Assembly (NCBI RefSeq): GCF_002902725.1
Contig: NZ_PPRT01000028.1
Coordinates: 62,001 to 126,000 of the forward strand
Source of the DNA: Staphylococcus caprae
GTDB lineage: Bacteria > Bacillota > Bacilli > Staphylococcales > Staphylococcaceae
Direction: 5' to 3'
DNA: 64,000 nt
Position 1 is the stretch's first letter. Each line of letters opens with the position of its first letter. A model generated the notes under the pieces. That model had not been told where the DNA came from, searched no databases, and worked only from the letters and a program-made list of their open reading frames with translations. The position numbers were made by a program, and so were the translations under genes. Below, piece after piece: positions 9,220 through 20,527 of the stretch.

Positions 9220-9879
9220 TCACGCTTCTTTCAAACTTGCTTTATAACGTTTCTGCCCTTCGCGACAATCATCTAACAAAGGACAAATATCACATTTTGG
9301 CTTTCTGGCTAAGCAATGATATCTTCCAAAGAATATGAGTTGATGATGACTTTTATTCCATCGTTCGCGAGGAATGATGTCACATAAACGATCTTCAACT
9401 TGTCTTACATTGTCTTTCCAGCGGTTAATACCTAGACGTTTAGATACTCTTTCTACGTGTGTATCGACAGCTAAAGAGGGTTCGCCAAATGCGACGCTCA
9501 TCACTACATTCGCAGTTTTACGTCCTACACCAGCTAAACTTTCCAATTCTTTATGTGTTTGAGGAATTTCTCCGTCAAATTGATCTAGTAAAGAACGGCA
9601 TAACTTTTTAATATTTTTAGCTTTATTGCGATATAAACCTATGGAACGAATATCATTTTGTAATTCTTCATCACTGACGTTTAAATAATCTTCCGGTGTT
9701 TTATACTTTTCAAAAAGCGTGCGCGTTACACGATTGACTAGATTATCCGTACATTGAGCAGATAATAATACAGCAATGGTGAGTTCAAATGCATTACCGT
9801 GTTTTAATTCGCATTCAGCATCAGGAAACATATCAGCGATGACGTCTATCATTTCTAAACCTTTTTTCTTACTTATCAT
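9220..9879 (-). CDS. nth: Endonuclease III (DNA glycosylase/AP lyase)
   Basis: A 219-residue helix-hairpin-helix glycosylase that removes oxidised pyrimidines and nicks the abasic site in base-excision repair. The hairpin motif LAGVGRKTA carries the catalytic lysine (about K120) and the VDTHVERV segment carries the catalytic aspartate (about D138). The C-terminal [4Fe-4S] loop is intact with spacing C-x6-C-x2-C-x5-C (CLARKPKC, DIC, PLLDDC). The start is set at 9879, where GGAGAG stands 7 bases upstream; this overlaps the end of dnaD by 11 bases and gives the family length. Confidence 0.96.
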   Translation of the reverse strand: MISKKKGLEMIDVIADMFPDAECELKHGNAFELTIAVLLSAQCTDNLVNRVTRTLFEKYKTPEDYLNVSDEELQNDIRSIGLYRNKAKNIKKLCRSLLDQFDGEIPQTHKELESLAGVGRKTANVVMSVAFGEPSLAVDTHVERVSKRLGINRWKDNVRQVEDRLCDIIPRERWNKSHHQLIFFGRYHCLARKPKCDICPLLDDCREGQKRYKASLKEA

Positions 9880-10561
9880 CTGGCTTCTCTCCATTTAACC
9901 AATCAAATTTAGGTACTTTTTTTACAACATGTTTCATTTTGGGTTGATTTTGATAAAATTGTTCTCTTATTTTTTTTGAGTCATCTACTGTTTTGACATT
10001 GTTCTTTTTCCAGTTTAATAGGATACGATCAATGTATTTAAAGCTTAGTTTATTCTGACTAAGTGCTTCGTCTAACGCTGCTTGAATCACAGATAAATCG
10101 TGTTGGTCTACATCAATCCATTGATTTAAAGTTTCTATTTCATATGGCGAAAGTGGTCTGCCGAAAGATTGTTCCATCAATTGAAATAATTGTTTAAATT
10201 GTTCTACACTATCAGATTCTTGATGATCTAAATTTTGCTTTTTCAGTATTTGACTTAACTTTTCATAAAATGGGTCCAAATTCATATATTCTGTGAATTT
10301 CCCTTCCTCATCTTTCCTCACATTTAATTCCAACAGTTCACGCTGAATTAAATTCTGGATGACGGAAGTGATTTGACGCGGTTGCATCGAAGACCCTTGT
10401 TGAAGTGTTTCTATAGAGGGTTGTTTATTAGACGTCTCTGAAGCATAAATGAGTTTGATTAAGATGACTAAATCTTGTTCGTCCATACCTAATTCTGCAT
10501 AGTGATCCAACAATTCTCTTCGAATAACGACAGGACGCGTTTTAAGTTGAAACAAATCCAA
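9869..10561 (-). CDS. dnaD: DNA replication protein DnaD
   Basis: A 230-residue primosome protein. The N-terminal half is a winged-helix oligomerisation domain; the C-terminal half is a DnaB/DnaD domain with the conserved YxxxILxxW motif (YIDRILLNW, about residues 178-186), needed for DNA binding. DnaD acts with DnaA and DnaB at oriC and with PriA at stalled forks to load the replicative helicase. The gene is the first of a dnaD-nth-ypoC unit and overlaps nth by 11 bases. Confidence 0.93.
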   Translation of the reverse strand: MDLFQLKTRPVVIRRELLDHYAELGMDEQDLVILIKLIYASETSNKQPSIETLQQGSSMQPRQITSVIQNLIQRELLELNVRKDEEGKFTEYMNLDPFYEKLSQILKKQNLDHQESDSVEQFKQLFQLMEQSFGRPLSPYEIETLNQWIDVDQHDLSVIQAALDEALSQNKLSFKYIDRILLNWKKNNVKTVDDSKKIREQFYQNQPKMKHVVKKVPKFDWLNGEKPDDK

Positions 10562-10658
10562 GTGCGTTTCCCTCCTATTTAAAATGAACGCCCAGCCGTA
10601 TGAATTGACTGGACGTTTCTGCTAATCCTTCTAAAATAAAGCGCAAAATTCGCTTCTA

Positions 10659-11951
10659 TTATGGGTATAAACGATTTAATAATCGTGGGAATGGTGACGT
10701 TTCACGTACATGTTCGACACCTGAAATCCAAGCGACTGTTCTTTCTAAACCAAGACCAAAGCCACTATGAGGTACACTACCATAACGACGAAGATCTAAG
10801 TAATAGCTATAACTTTCTTCGTCTAATTCGTGTTCTTTAATACGTTCTTCTAGTAAATCTAAGTCATTAATACGTTCAGAACCACCAATAATTTCGCCAT
10901 AACCTTCTGGTGCGATTAAATCTGCACATAGTACAGTTTCTTCGTTATCTGGGTTTGGTTGCATGTAGAATGGTTTAATACGCGTTGGATAGTTCGTAAT
11001 AAATACTGGTAAATCGTAATGATTTGCGATAGCTGTTTCATGAGGTGCACCAAAGTCTTCGCCCCACTCAATATCGTCAAAGCCTTCTTGTTTTAAGAAT
11101 TCAATGGCATCATCATAAGAAATTCTTGGGAATGGTGTTGATACCTTTTCCAATTTAGTTGTATCACGATCTAATGCTTTAAGTTCTAAAACACAATTTT
11201 TAAGTACAGATTGTACGACATGTGTCACATATTGTTCTTGAATTTCAAGACTTTCAGCATGATTTGTAAATGCCATTTCTGGTTCAATCATCCAGAATTC
11301 GATTAAGTGACGACGTGTTTTGGACTTCTCAGCACGGAAAGTCGGACCAAACGAGAAGACACGTCCATGAGCCATGGCTGCTGCTTCCATATATAATTGA
11401 CCACTTTGAGATAAGAATGCATCTTGATCAAAGTATTTAGTATGGAATAGTTCGCTCGTACCTTCAGGTGCGCTTGCTGTTAAGATAGGTGGATCAATTT
11501 TAGTAAAGCCATTTTCATTAAAGAATTCATAAGTAGCACGAATAATTTCGTTTCTAATTTTCATCACGGCGTGTTGTTTCTTAGAACGTAACCATAAATG
11601 ACGATGATCCATTAAGAATTCAGTACCATGATTTTTAGGCGTGATTGGATAGTCATGTGCTTCATGAATCACTTCAATTGATTTCACTTGCATTTCATAT
11701 CCTAAATCTGAACGATTATCTTCAGTAATTGTACCTGTCACATAGAGTGAAGATTCTTGCGTAATATCTTTAGATAATTGGAATGTTTCTTCATCCACTT
11801 CAGATTTCACTACAACGCCTTGCATAAATCCAGTACCATCACGTAATTGTAAGAACGCGATTTTACCACTAGAGCGTTTATTTGTTAACCAAGCACCAAT
11901 TGTCACTTCTTGGTTAAGATGTTGTTTTGCTTGTTTAATCGTAGTCTTCAT
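10659..11951 (-). CDS. asnS: Asparaginyl-tRNA synthetase
   Basis: A 430-residue class IIb aminoacyl-tRNA synthetase. An N-terminal OB-fold anticodon-binding domain (about 1-110) precedes the catalytic core with motif 2 ([11 protein letters not shown] in the middle of the protein) and C-terminal motif 3 ([12 protein letters not shown]). The presence of AsnRS is expected in Staphylococcus alongside the amidotransferase route for Gln-tRNA. The 126-base upstream region shows no T-box features (no AGGGTGG-like antiterminator), so regulation is probably by simple promoter. Confidence 0.96.
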   Translation of the reverse strand: MKTTIKQAKQHLNQEVTIGAWLTNKRSSGKIAFLQLRDGTGFMQGVVVKSEVDEETFQLSKDITQESSLYVTGTITEDNRSDLGYEMQVKSIEVIHEAHDYPITPKNHGTEFLMDHRHLWLRSKKQHAVMKIRNEIIRATYEFFNENGFTKIDPPILTASAPEGTSELFHTKYFDQDAFLSQSGQLYMEAAAMAHGRVFSFGPTFRAEKSKTRRHLIEFWMIEPEMAFTNHAESLEIQEQYVTHVVQSVLKNCVLELKALDRDTTKLEKVSTPFPRISYDDAIEFLKQEGFDDIEWGEDFGAPHETAIANHYDLPVFITNYPTRIKPFYMQPNPDNEETVLCADLIAPEGYGEIIGGSERINDLDLLEERIKEHELDEESYSYYLDLRRYGSVPHSGFGLGLERTVAWISGVEHVRETSPFPRLLNRLYP

Positions 11952-12077
11952 AACTAAACTCCTATTTTTCTATTCTTTTTTAATACTCATTTATTTTAAC
12001 AAAATCTCCGTTTAACTTCTACATGTTGACTTTTTGAATCTTTTGCTGAAAATGTATGCCTCAATAGAAATTCAAAT

Positions 12078-14780
12078 TTATTTTTTCTTTTTCATGGACT
12101 TTTGGATTTGTCCGACTAATTTATTAAATTGTTTGATATTCCCTTTTTTCTGACGATAATTTTCCAAGGTTTGGGCAAAGAAATTTTTGAAATTACTATT
12201 CACGAGTCGATCATCAAATGACACAATAAGTCCTTTGTCATCTTCATGGCGAATCAGACGTCCTAAGCCTTGTCTAAAGCGTGTCACAGCATCTGGAAGC
12301 ACATATTCTTTGAATGTCGACGTGAATTCAGTGTCCATAAGCCAATATTTCGTATTATGTTTATTCATAAATGGTAATTTCGCAATCATGACACATTTGA
12401 TACCATTTGCTTGAAAATCAAAGCCTTCGAAAAATGTTGAAGTACCTAGCAATATCGCTTTATCAAAGTTGTTAAATTGCTGAACAATTTTATAATTTTG
12501 ATTTTGTTGTTGAGTTAGTACTACGTAGTCTTCAAATGGAGGTAATTCATTTAACATGTCTTGTACCATATGCATCATTTTATAACTTGTAAATAAGACA
12601 AGACATTTTGAATTGGTGATGGATACATATTCCACTAGATAATCCACAATTGAAGCAACATAGTCTTCGATGTTCTTATAATTGTATGATGCAACATCAG
12701 TAGGAATAAATACGTTGGTATTTTTCGCTGCTGTCATCGAAGTTGAAACTTCGTAAGTGTTAAATTCTGTATGATCATTAAACCAATTTTTGAAGGCATC
12801 AAATGAATGATTAAATGTTAACGTACCTGAGATAAATGTAAGTGAATTAAATTTATCAAGCACTTGCTTTGTTAAAATATCTTTAACTTCATAGTCTTTG
12901 ACTAATAAGCGAATGGTAGACTTTTGAGACAAGTTTTTAATTGAAATATAACTTGTATGATTATCTTTTAAACTTTGTTCAATTTGTTTAAATCGGTCAT
13001 TGAGATATAACAATTGCTTACGAATAGATTTGATTGTTTTATGACTAATACCATTAAAAATTTCAAGCGTCTTATTCAGTTTATCAATAATCGCATGTAA
13101 ATCTTTTAAAATATTGTCAGTTTCAAATTGATAGACATAATGGTATTTATGAACATCGTCATCGTAGACTTCAGAAGACTGAATGATTTCATAGATCGTA
13201 TTGAATAATTGTTCGTTTAAATCATGAATTTCAGTGATATTTGTCTTTAATCCGAAGACGTCAATTGGTGCGATATCAAGTTTCTCTAATATACGTTGTT
13301 GTTCAAGTTTATCAACAGCTTTAAGAAGTTTTTCATTTTCATTTTTACCAATTAAACCTAATTGATATTTAATATCTGAATAATTCAACTCGTTTGTAAC
13401 TTGGTTAAGTGCATAATCAGGTAAGCGATGAGCTTCATCAATAATACAATCATCAAAAAGTTGATAAATAGAATTTTCAGCGTCTGAATGTATTAAATGT
13501 GCATGGTTTGTAATACCTATTTGTATATTCTGAGCATTGCGCTTAATAAAGTTATAATAATGAATGTCATGGCGAACTGGAACATACGTTTCAATCTTCT
13601 GATCAAAGTACATTTTTTGTCCGCCTTTTAAGTTTAATTCTTGAATATCGCCTGTCGCTGTTTCTGTGATCCAAATCAATAATTGCATTTTTAAAATACT
13701 TACTTCGTAATTACTTGTTTCGTCTTTAAGTATTTGACTAATTAGGCCTAATGAAATGTAATCATTTTTACTTTTGATTAGTGATGCATTAATTTTAAAG
13801 TTAAGTGCGTCATTAAGTGCAGGGATATCCTTTTCAAGTAATTGGCTTTGTAGCAACTTGGTATTGGTAGATATCATGACATGTCTGCCTGTCTCTATAT
13901 TGTACATGAGTGCTGCAAGAAGATATGCCAGTGATTTACCGCTACCTAGTGGTGCTTCAATCATTGCTTTATCACTATGCATCAGTTGATCAAGAATAAT
14001 CTCAGATAAGTAAAGTTGTTGAGGTCTGTATGTCATACCGAGTGCCTTTATGGCTTTAGTGTAAAGCGTCTTAAGTGAACCGTCGAAACGTGTGACTGGC
14101 CCTTTCAAGTCAACTTGTTTACGATAGATAATTTGTTCAAATTGCCCAAATTTCTCATCTAGTGGTTTGGATTGATTGTTTCTAACCATTTCAAACAAAA
14201 TATTGTATAAATCATACTTCAGATCTTTACTTAGATAGTAAAGTTGCTTTTGCGTATCTAAAGGCAAATTTTCAAATTTTTCAAATGCTTTAATCATCAG
14301 TTTAGCTGTCGTCGTTGCATCTTCATCAGCTCGATGTGCATTGGTTAATGGAATATTGTGAGATTGTGCGAGTTCGCTCAATTGGTAACTTTTATCTGTC
14401 GGGAATGCAATTTTAAACAATTCAAGCGTGTCCATGACCTTTTTAGGTCTGAATTGAATGTTGCAATTGTCGAACGCATTTTTAATAAAATTAAGATCGA
14501 ACGAAATGTTATGAGCAACGAAAATGCAATCTTTAATTTGGTTGTATATATCCTCAGCCACTTCATTGAAATATGGTGCTTGCGCAAGCATTTCCTCTTC
14601 AATCGATGTTAAGGCTTGGATAAATGGTGGGATTTCCAGATCAGTGCGAATCATTGAATGATACGTATCAATAATTTGATGATTACGTACGAAAGTAATC
14701 CCGATTTGAATGATTTCATCATAATCTAACTGATTACCAGTCGTTTCTAAATCTACAACTGCATATGTTGCTATTCCCAT
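12078..14780 (-). CDS. dinG: DinG-family exonuclease with helicase-like domain
   Basis: A 900-residue protein combining an N-terminal DEDDh (DnaQ-like) 3'-5' exonuclease domain (VVDLETTGN at residues 8-16; HRADEDA near 150 as ExoIII) with a C-terminal XPD/DinG superfamily 2 helicase region: Walker A APLGSGKS near residue 278, DEAH box in DEAHRLPD, and motif VI near RQGLGRLIR. The cysteine set that would bind a 4Fe-4S cluster in E. coli DinG is not evident. The S. aureus orthologue has been reported to have lost helicase activity and to act as a nuclease, and the same architecture is seen here. It lies just downstream of birA (gap 25 bases). Confidence 0.93.
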   Translation of the reverse strand: MGIATYAVVDLETTGNQLDYDEIIQIGITFVRNHQIIDTYHSMIRTDLEIPPFIQALTSIEEEMLAQAPYFNEVAEDIYNQIKDCIFVAHNISFDLNFIKNAFDNCNIQFRPKKVMDTLELFKIAFPTDKSYQLSELAQSHNIPLTNAHRADEDATTTAKLMIKAFEKFENLPLDTQKQLYYLSKDLKYDLYNILFEMVRNNQSKPLDEKFGQFEQIIYRKQVDLKGPVTRFDGSLKTLYTKAIKALGMTYRPQQLYLSEIILDQLMHSDKAMIEAPLGSGKSLAYLLAALMYNIETGRHVMISTNTKLLQSQLLEKDIPALNDALNFKINASLIKSKNDYISLGLISQILKDETSNYEVSILKMQLLIWITETATGDIQELNLKGGQKMYFDQKIETYVPVRHDIHYYNFIKRNAQNIQIGITNHAHLIHSDAENSIYQLFDDCIIDEAHRLPDYALNQVTNELNYSDIKYQLGLIGKNENEKLLKAVDKLEQQRILEKLDIAPIDVFGLKTNITEIHDLNEQLFNTIYEIIQSSEVYDDDVHKYHYVYQFETDNILKDLHAIIDKLNKTLEIFNGISHKTIKSIRKQLLYLNDRFKQIEQSLKDNHTSYISIKNLSQKSTIRLLVKDYEVKDILTKQVLDKFNSLTFISGTLTFNHSFDAFKNWFNDHTEFNTYEVSTSMTAAKNTNVFIPTDVASYNYKNIEDYVASIVDYLVEYVSITNSKCLVLFTSYKMMHMVQDMLNELPPFEDYVVLTQQQNQNYKIVQQFNNFDKAILLGTSTFFEGFDFQANGIKCVMIAKLPFMNKHNTKYWLMDTEFTSTFKEYVLPDAVTRFRQGLGRLIRHEDDKGLIVSFDDRLVNSNFKNFFAQTLENYRQKKGNIKQFNKLVGQIQKSMKKKK

Positions 14781-14805
14781 AGCGCTCTCTCCTTGTCTTT
14801 ATCAT

Positions 14806-15777
14806 TTATAAATCTATATCTGCACTCATTAACCTATGTAAGTTACCTTTATCATCTTTCACAAGTAAAAATCCGTCTTGGTCTATATCAAAGGCTTCAC
14901 CTATAAATTGATGGTCATTTTCTGTGAAGCGCAATTGACGGTTCCACATATTTGTCGCAGCAATGTATTCTTCTCGAATCGTCTCAAATGGTTGATTTAG
15001 GAATTGATTGTAACGTTTATTAATCTCATAAAGTAACGTTTTAAGAAAATCATACCGATTTATTTTATCGTCAGCATGCATTCTCATACTTGTGGCTCTA
15101 TGACGAATCTCTTCATTAAAGTCGTCCTCAACATGATTCATATTAATACCTATACCACAAATAATGGCCTCTATAGCATCATAATTAGCAACCATTTCAG
15201 TTAAGAAACCACAAATTTTCTTATTGCCTATGTAAATATCATTTGGCCATTTAATTGCCACACGATCATTAGAGAATTGTTGAATCGCATCTCGAATGCC
15301 TAATGCAATAAAGAGATTGAATTTAGGTATGAGTGCAAATGGAACATTAGGTCGTAATACTAGGGACATCCACAATCCTTTTCCTTTTGAAGAACTCCAA
15401 TTGCGATTAAAGCGACCTCGCCCTTCTGTTTGTTCATCACTTAAGATTAAAAATGAATTTTTGTTCCCAACGAGTGCTTGTTTCGCTTTTAATTGTGTAG
15501 AATCTACTGTGCTATACACTTCAATTTGATCGAAGGTATCTAATTCTTCAATAATTGGTTGAACAATACCGCTGTACCATTGATCAGGTAAGGCATTCAG
15601 TTGGTGTCCTTTGTGATTCACAGATTGAATATCGCAACCGTCATTTTTTAATTGATCGATAATCTTCTTAACGCCAGCTCTAGATATATGAAGCTGATCG
15701 GCGATATATTGTCCGGAAATATGATTTGGTTGATTCTCATATAACATTCTTACAACATCTTGGCTATACTTTGACAT
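14806..15777 (-). CDS. birA: Biotin-protein ligase and biotin operon repressor
   Basis: A 323-residue bifunctional (class II) BirA. Residues 1-62 are a winged helix-turn-helix that binds the bio operator; the catalytic domain carries the biotin/ATP-binding GRGRFN motif at 119-124, a KWPNDIY segment and a C-terminal SH3-like domain. It forms biotinyl-5'-AMP, then biotinylates acetyl-CoA and pyruvate carboxylases or dimerises to repress biotin genes. The ATG at 15777 is preferred (GGTGG 6 bases upstream); an ATG two codons earlier has no room for a ribosome-binding site. It overlaps the 3' end of cca by 14 bases. Confidence 0.95.
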   Translation of the reverse strand: MSKYSQDVVRMLYENQPNHISGQYIADQLHISRAGVKKIIDQLKNDGCDIQSVNHKGHQLNALPDQWYSGIVQPIIEELDTFDQIEVYSTVDSTQLKAKQALVGNKNSFLILSDEQTEGRGRFNRNWSSSKGKGLWMSLVLRPNVPFALIPKFNLFIALGIRDAIQQFSNDRVAIKWPNDIYIGNKKICGFLTEMVANYDAIEAIICGIGINMNHVEDDFNEEIRHRATSMRMHADDKINRYDFLKTLLYEINKRYNQFLNQPFETIREEYIAATNMWNRQLRFTENDHQFIGEAFDIDQDGFLLVKDDKGNLHRLMSADIDL

Positions 15778-16966
15778 TCGCATCCACCCATTCCAGTATT
15801 TCTAATTTAGTGTTATTCATTTGTTGTGTAATAATCGCAAGTTCTATTTGTCTCAATACATCTTTTAACCAAGGTCCTGATTTGACTTGGAGGTGTTTGA
15901 TGATATCTCCCCCATTGACGTCCATTTCCTTTCGAGTGTGGATTGGTAATTGTGCATCGGTTTCCTTGATTGATGTCGCATTGATTATTAAAGGATTGGC
16001 AATTTCTAAACCGTTTTCCTTTAATGTGTCATTTGCTGTTAATACGCATTCTATGTCACTCAGATTGTAATCATAGACGACTGTAATTAAATCTTGTTTA
16101 GATTTTACCTTTGGCAAGATTTTGATGAGATTGACAAAATTTTGGATATTAGATTTTTCTTGATTACTAATTTTAAGTGCTTTGAGTGAGTCTTCAATTG
16201 GTTGTTGTGCTAACATCAATGCAATCCAGATTTCAAAGGACAGCGGTTCGTTTATGAACACTTTATTCATATTGAACGCCTTGAAAAACGGAATATAATT
16301 AAATGCCTGAATCTCTTTCATATTTTTAAAACTTTCAGAAACATTGATTCCGTTGATTAATTTTTTTAATTCAACAACAATTCGCTCGATTGATAAATAT
16401 TGAATATCTGAGATTTGAGTGGCCATTGCTTCAAACGTTTCATTAACTATTTGAAAATTAAGCTGAGATTGAAAGCGAAGACCTCGAATAATACGAAGTG
16501 CATCTTCTTCAAAGCGTTCTCGGGCTACCCCTACAGTACGAATCTGTTTTGCTTTGATATCGCCTTCCCCATTAAAGTAATCATATGTCTTGTAATTCGC
16601 ATCCATGGCGATGGCATTAATAGTGAAGTCGCGACGTTGAACATCTTGATATAAATCACGTACGAAATGTACTTCACTTGGTCTTCGATGATCGACATAG
16701 TCTTCTTCGGCACGGAACGTGGTTACTTCATAATTTTCATCGTTATAAACGACATTAATTGTGCCATGTTCTTTCCCGATAGGTATCGTCTTATCAAATA
16801 TATCTTCAATCTCATCTGGCGTAGCACTGGTCGTGATATCTATGTCATGAATTTCACGTCCCATTAAATAATCGCGCACAGACCCACCAACATAGTAAGC
16901 ATCAAAGCCGTGTTGTTGTATTTGATTTAAGATAGGTTTAGCACGTTCAAATAACTCGTATCTCAT
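15764..16966 (-). CDS. cca: CCA-adding tRNA nucleotidyltransferase
   Basis: A 400-residue class II CCA-adding enzyme. The nucleotidyltransferase head has GGSVRD at 27-32 and the catalytic carboxylates D41 and D43 (HDIDIT); the template motif ([11 protein letters not shown], about 93-103) and a helical body and tail follow. It adds or repairs the 3' CCA of tRNAs. A GTG start four codons upstream (16978) is possible but the ATG at 16966 has AAGGTG at a suitable distance and gives the length of the S. aureus enzyme. It overlaps the 5'-lying bshA gene by the end of that frame and birA at its own end, indicating a tightly packed bshA-cca-birA-dinG unit. Confidence 0.94.
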   Translation of the reverse strand: MRYELFERAKPILNQIQQHGFDAYYVGGSVRDYLMGREIHDIDITTSATPDEIEDIFDKTIPIGKEHGTINVVYNDENYEVTTFRAEEDYVDHRRPSEVHFVRDLYQDVQRRDFTINAIAMDANYKTYDYFNGEGDIKAKQIRTVGVARERFEEDALRIIRGLRFQSQLNFQIVNETFEAMATQISDIQYLSIERIVVELKKLINGINVSESFKNMKEIQAFNYIPFFKAFNMNKVFINEPLSFEIWIALMLAQQPIEDSLKALKISNQEKSNIQNFVNLIKILPKVKSKQDLITVVYDYNLSDIECVLTANDTLKENGLEIANPLIINATSIKETDAQLPIHTRKEMDVNGGDIIKHLQVKSGPWLKDVLRQIELAIITQQMNNTKLEILEWVDANVKV

Positions 16967-16967
16967 C

Positions 16968-18098
16968 TCAGTTTTCACCTTGTTCTAACATTTTTTGATA
17001 ATAGTGCTCGTACTGATCAGTAATCAATTCTGAAGCGAAGCGGTCACGTATATCATCAAGCATACGTGATTGCATTTCTGTATAGAGTGCCTCATCTTCT
17101 AATAATCGTATTGCATATTGTGCTGCTTGTTCACTATCACCAATATCCACGATGTAACCAGTTTCTTCATGTTTAATCACTTCTTTAATGCCGCCTGCAT
17201 TTGTACCAATCGGTAATACACCTGTTTTCATTGCTTCTAATAATGTAAGGCCAAAGCTTTCCTTTTCACTTAAAAGTAGCACAAGATCAGATAATTGATA
17301 GAATGCGCTGACATCATTTTGTTTGCCTAAGAATAACACATGTTCTTCTACATCAAGATCGCGCGCTTTTTGACGCATATCTAATAATTCTGGACCATCA
17401 CCCAGTAAAATTAATTTACTTGGTATACGTTCACGTACTTTCGCAAACGTTTCAATAATGGTATCGATACGTTTGACCTTTCGGAAATTTGAAACATGGA
17501 TTAAGACCTTTTCTTCAGGTGCGATACCATAACTTTCTTTTAATTCTTCGTTGTGACATGTTGGAAATTCATTTTCACGAACGAAATTATATATCGGTAC
17601 AATTTCTTTATCTGTATCTATAATTTCATAGGTTTGTCGTGCGAGTGAACGACTTACACTTGTTACAATATCACTTTCTTCAATACCGAATTTAATGGCA
17701 TTCTTCAAGGAATGATCGTAACCGAGAACAGTTATGTCGGTACCATGAAGTGTCGTCATTATCTTGACATCTTTTCCTGACATTTGTTTCGCTAAAATAC
17801 CACAAACTGCATGTGGTACAGCATAATGCATATGTAAGATGTCTAAATCATACTCTTGGATAACATCTGATATTTTCGTACTTAAAGTAATATCATAAGG
17901 TGGATATTGGAAAACAGCGTACTGATTTACTTCAACCTGGTGGAAAGTAATATTTGGCAATGGCTTGCGAATTCTAAAAGGAATATTTGAAGTAATAAAA
18001 TGAATGTCGTGACCGCGTTCTGCCAATTTGATGCCTAGCTCTGTAGCAATAATTCCAGAGCCTCCCATGGACGGGTAACAAGTAATACCAATTTTCAT
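16968..18098 (-). CDS. bshA: N-acetyl-alpha-D-glucosaminyl L-malate synthase, bacillithiol biosynthesis
   Basis: A 376-residue GT4 retaining glycosyltransferase with two Rossmann domains. The N-terminal glycine-rich loop ([11 protein letters not shown], about 12-22) binds malate and the C-terminal E-x7-E type segment ([11 protein letters not shown], near residue 285) binds UDP-GlcNAc. BshA makes GlcNAc-malate, the first step to bacillithiol, the low-molecular-weight thiol of Firmicutes. Other bacillithiol genes in this window are ypdA and brxB. The gene is the 5' neighbour of cca with almost no gap. Confidence 0.94.
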   Translation of the reverse strand: MKIGITCYPSMGGSGIIATELGIKLAERGHDIHFITSNIPFRIRKPLPNITFHQVEVNQYAVFQYPPYDITLSTKISDVIQEYDLDILHMHYAVPHAVCGILAKQMSGKDVKIMTTLHGTDITVLGYDHSLKNAIKFGIEESDIVTSVSRSLARQTYEIIDTDKEIVPIYNFVRENEFPTCHNEELKESYGIAPEEKVLIHVSNFRKVKRIDTIIETFAKVRERIPSKLILLGDGPELLDMRQKARDLDVEEHVLFLGKQNDVSAFYQLSDLVLLLSEKESFGLTLLEAMKTGVLPIGTNAGGIKEVIKHEETGYIVDIGDSEQAAQYAIRLLEDEALYTEMQSRMLDDIRDRFASELITDQYEHYYQKMLEQGEN

Positions 18099-18125
18099 TT
18101 GCGCCCATCCTTTCTTTAACTTAAC

Positions 18126-18452
18126 TTATTTTCTTTCGAAACGATTCTTATCACGTGTATTAAATTTATCCATTGTTTCATTAAAGCTTTCGGTCATGTC
18201 TATACCTAGTGAATTGGCGATACATAATAATACAAATAAGTTATCACCTAATTCTGCTTTAATTGAATTGTCAGCTTCGGAATCTTTCTTTTTCTTTTCA
18301 CCGTAATAATGATTAATTTCTCTCGCTAATTCTCCAACTTCTTCTGTCATTCTTGCAAGATTTGCGAGTGGTGAGAAATAACCAGCTTTAAATTGACTAA
18401 TATATTCGTCGACTTCCCTTTGCATTTGCTCCATCGATTTCATAAATGACAA
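18126..18452 (-). CDS. ypjD: MazG-like nucleotide pyrophosphohydrolase (YpjD type)
   Basis: A 108-residue all-alpha protein with the MazG/dUTPase-type metal-binding pattern: EExxE in TEEVGELAREI (about 36-46) and ExxD in AELGDNLF (about 64-72). Such enzymes hydrolyse non-canonical nucleoside triphosphates to the monophosphate, sparing the cell from mutagenic or toxic pools. It sits 27 bases upstream of bshA, in the same order as the B. subtilis ypjD-dapB-mgsA-bshB1-bshA region but without the intervening genes. The substrate is unknown. Confidence 0.88.
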   Translation of the reverse strand: MSFMKSMEQMQREVDEYISQFKAGYFSPLANLARMTEEVGELAREINHYYGEKKKKDSEADNSIKAELGDNLFVLLCIANSLGIDMTESFNETMDKFNTRDKNRFERK

Positions 18453-18545
18453 TCCCCTTTAATGCGTTTCTCATATAGTATATTACAATTTAGTGGCTGA
18501 TGCATTTCAAGTGCAATTTAGAATCATTTGTTATTTTGAAAAATA

Positions 18546-18592
18546 AAAAAACCTGGCAAGTGTTACATCGGAATGTAAACTCAACCAGGTTG
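18546..18592 (-). terminator. Terminator of the zinc metallopeptidase gene
   Basis: A long imperfect stem pairs AACCTGGTTGAGTTTACAT with ATGTAACACTTGCCAGGTT on the minus strand, followed by seven T residues. Confidence 0.85.
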
Positions 18593-18608
18593 AAATGTTC
18601 GTATTTAA

Positions 18609-19313
18609 TTAGTCGCTTGATCTTGCAAGTAAAATAATACGTGCAAGTTCAGCTAATGCTACTGCTGTAGAAGCTACATAAGTCATTGCAGCGGCAGAAA
18701 GCACTTTCTTAGCATGTTTGTATTCTTTCTCATTTACGATATTTAACGCAGTAATTTGCTTCATAGCTCGAGAACTTGCGTTAAACTCTACAGGTAATGT
18801 CACGATTGAGAATAATACTGCAAGTGACATTAGCCCAGCACCAATCCAAAGTGCAGTTGAACCAAATACACTACCGAATGCAGTTAACACGATACCTAAC
18901 ATAATAACAATGTAGCTTAATGAACTACCGATATTTGCTAGAGGTACCAATGCACTTCTAAATCTTAATGGTGCATAACCTTGTTGATGTTGAATTGCGT
19001 GTCCAACTTCGTGGGCTGCAATTGCTGTACCAGCAACTGAAGGTCTATCGTAGTTTGCAGGAGATAAACAAACAACTTTTTTACTAGGGTCATAGTGGTC
19101 TGTTAAGAATCCGTCACCTTTAACTACATCGACATCGTAAATGCCATTCGCATGTAGAATTTCCTCAGCAACTTCTCGTCCAGTTTTACCACTTGTGGAT
19201 CTCACTTGTGAGTACTTTTCATAATTAGATTTAACTTTGTGTTGAGCCCACATTGGGATGACCATTAATATTACGAAATATATAATCATAGATATTAAAG
19301 ACAATAAACTCAC
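18609..19313 (-). CDS. yugP: YugP-family membrane zinc metallopeptidase
   Basis: A 234-residue integral membrane protease. An N-terminal membrane helix (about 4-24) is followed by a catalytic domain with the zinc motif HEVGH at 101-105, and three further hydrophobic segments (about 122-145, 148-172 and 200-228). It belongs to the DUF/neutral zinc metallopeptidase family (Peptidase M48-related, YugP); physiological substrates are not known. A GTG at 19313 directly follows GGAGA; a TTG three codons later would have the better spacing (10 bases after AAGGAG), so the first three residues are uncertain. It has its own terminator. Confidence 0.85.
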   Translation of the reverse strand: MSLLSLISMIIYFVILMVIPMWAQHKVKSNYEKYSQVRSTSGKTGREVAEEILHANGIYDVDVVKGDGFLTDHYDPSKKVVCLSPANYDRPSVAGTAIAAHEVGHAIQHQQGYAPLRFRSALVPLANIGSSLSYIVIMLGIVLTAFGSVFGSTALWIGAGLMSLAVLFSIVTLPVEFNASSRAMKQITALNIVNEKEYKHAKKVLSAAAMTYVASTAVALAELARIILLARSSD

Positions 19314-19348
19314 TCTCCTTTAGTATTATTTTACTGTCAAATTAATGT

Positions 19349-19948
19349 TTAATCAAATATTTTAACTTTCAAAAATCGCTTTAAAAATAAATATAAAATT
19401 AAAGCAATGAAACTGAGACATACTGATAATACCCCGATTTGTGCTGTATGTGAAGCAATAAAATCATAGTACGGGAACTGTCCGTAACCATAGTCTATGA
19501 CATCGTTGATGCACACCCATATAAAACTAACAATAAAACCCAAAATAGTCACTTTAAATCTCGGATAAAAATAGATTGCCTCGCACGCCATTATGCCATG
19601 TGAAAGTATCAGCATCACACCATTGATTGTAGCTTCGCCTTGTTCTGCAATCATTAAAATATTCATAATCACAGCCCATACACCATACTTAAACAGTGTC
19701 ACAAATGCTAAAGCATCAATCATAGCTATATTTCTATTAAAAAGCATGAAGAGTATGGATATACACAAAAATAGTGAAGCTGTAGGACTATCTGGTACAA
19801 ATGGTTTGAAATAGTTTGGAGTGATAAATAGTTGTCCGCTATACCAATCATATCCATAGATGGTTCCTAATATATTACATATGAGCAGTATGATAAGTAT
19901 CCATCTTTGGTAAAGGCTAGTCTCCCATATCCACTTGTACGTATTCAT
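19349..19948 (-). CDS. ypjA: YpjA-like membrane protein (DUF1405)
   Basis: A 199-residue protein with about six hydrophobic membrane segments (starting near residues 16, 56, 75, 108, 135 and 170) and few charged residues between them; it matches the DUF1405 family in size and context. The start ATG overlaps the stop of ypiB (ATGA), implying coupled translation. In B. subtilis ypjA lies just after ypiF/qcrC, but the qcr genes are not here; staphylococci lack the bc complex at this place. Function unknown. Confidence 0.8.
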   Translation of the reverse strand: MNTYKWIWETSLYQRWILIILLICNILGTIYGYDWYSGQLFITPNYFKPFVPDSPTASLFLCISILFMLFNRNIAMIDALAFVTLFKYGVWAVIMNILMIAEQGEATINGVMLILSHGIMACEAIYFYPRFKVTILGFIVSFIWVCINDVIDYGYGQFPYYDFIASHTAQIGVLSVCLSFIALILYLFLKRFLKVKIFD

Positions 19949-20508
19949 CGCTCTTCCTCATAAGTTGAATCCACATGTCTTGCTTTTAAGGCATTTAGTA
20001 TTTGTGTGAGCTGATAAAACCGCTCAGGTTCATTCATTTGTAAACTTAAATCGATATTATCTTGAATATTCTCAATTAGTGACGTTTGCTTTCTTTGATT
20101 CATAGAAATGGCGTATAAATCTTGCACATAAGAAGAATAACTAGGCGAATGCATGAGTTGCGCTAATATTAAATCATCCAGACGTGGTTCTTGGTGATTT
20201 TTTGCAAAATGAATCTGAATATCTAAACGAATAGTATGGTTTGCGATATAATCAAAGATTTCATTTGTATTAATATACGTTTCATCTTCTGTCGTAAATT
20301 GAATTGCAGAAGCGTGTGTGTTCACTTCTGCAATTTCTAATGTATGATGCTGTTTAATTTTGTCATTTACAAAATGTACCAAATTGAGTTTATCATGATT
20401 GGCTTTCAAATAGTTTAACACCCAAACGGTAATTCTCGATTTGAATCGATAATGAAACAACAGGTATTCTAGAAAGCTTTGTTTCATTCGTATGAGCGAT
20501 TCATTCAT
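19945..20508 (-). CDS. ypiB: YpiB family protein (UPF0302)
   Basis: A 187-residue soluble protein of the UPF0302 family, made of an N-terminal UPF0302 domain (about 1-110, with the [12 protein letters not shown] segment near 78-90) and a C-terminal IDEAL-like region containing [17 protein letters not shown]. No catalytic motif is visible. It lies between the TPR gene ypiA and ypjA and overlaps the latter by four bases. In B. subtilis ypiA-ypiB also flank aroE(A), so the linkage to aroA is ancient. Function is unknown. Confidence 0.88.
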   Translation of the reverse strand: MNESLIRMKQSFLEYLLFHYRFKSRITVWVLNYLKANHDKLNLVHFVNDKIKQHHTLEIAEVNTHASAIQFTTEDETYINTNEIFDYIANHTIRLDIQIHFAKNHQEPRLDDLILAQLMHSPSYSSYVQDLYAISMNQRKQTSLIENIQDNIDLSLQMNEPERFYQLTQILNALKARHVDSTYEEER

Positions 20509-20527
20509 TTATATTCACCCACTCTAC

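Noticed and set aside
11952-12077. Possible T-box leader upstream of asnS
   Set aside because: No antiterminator or T-box consensus is present in the 126-base gap.
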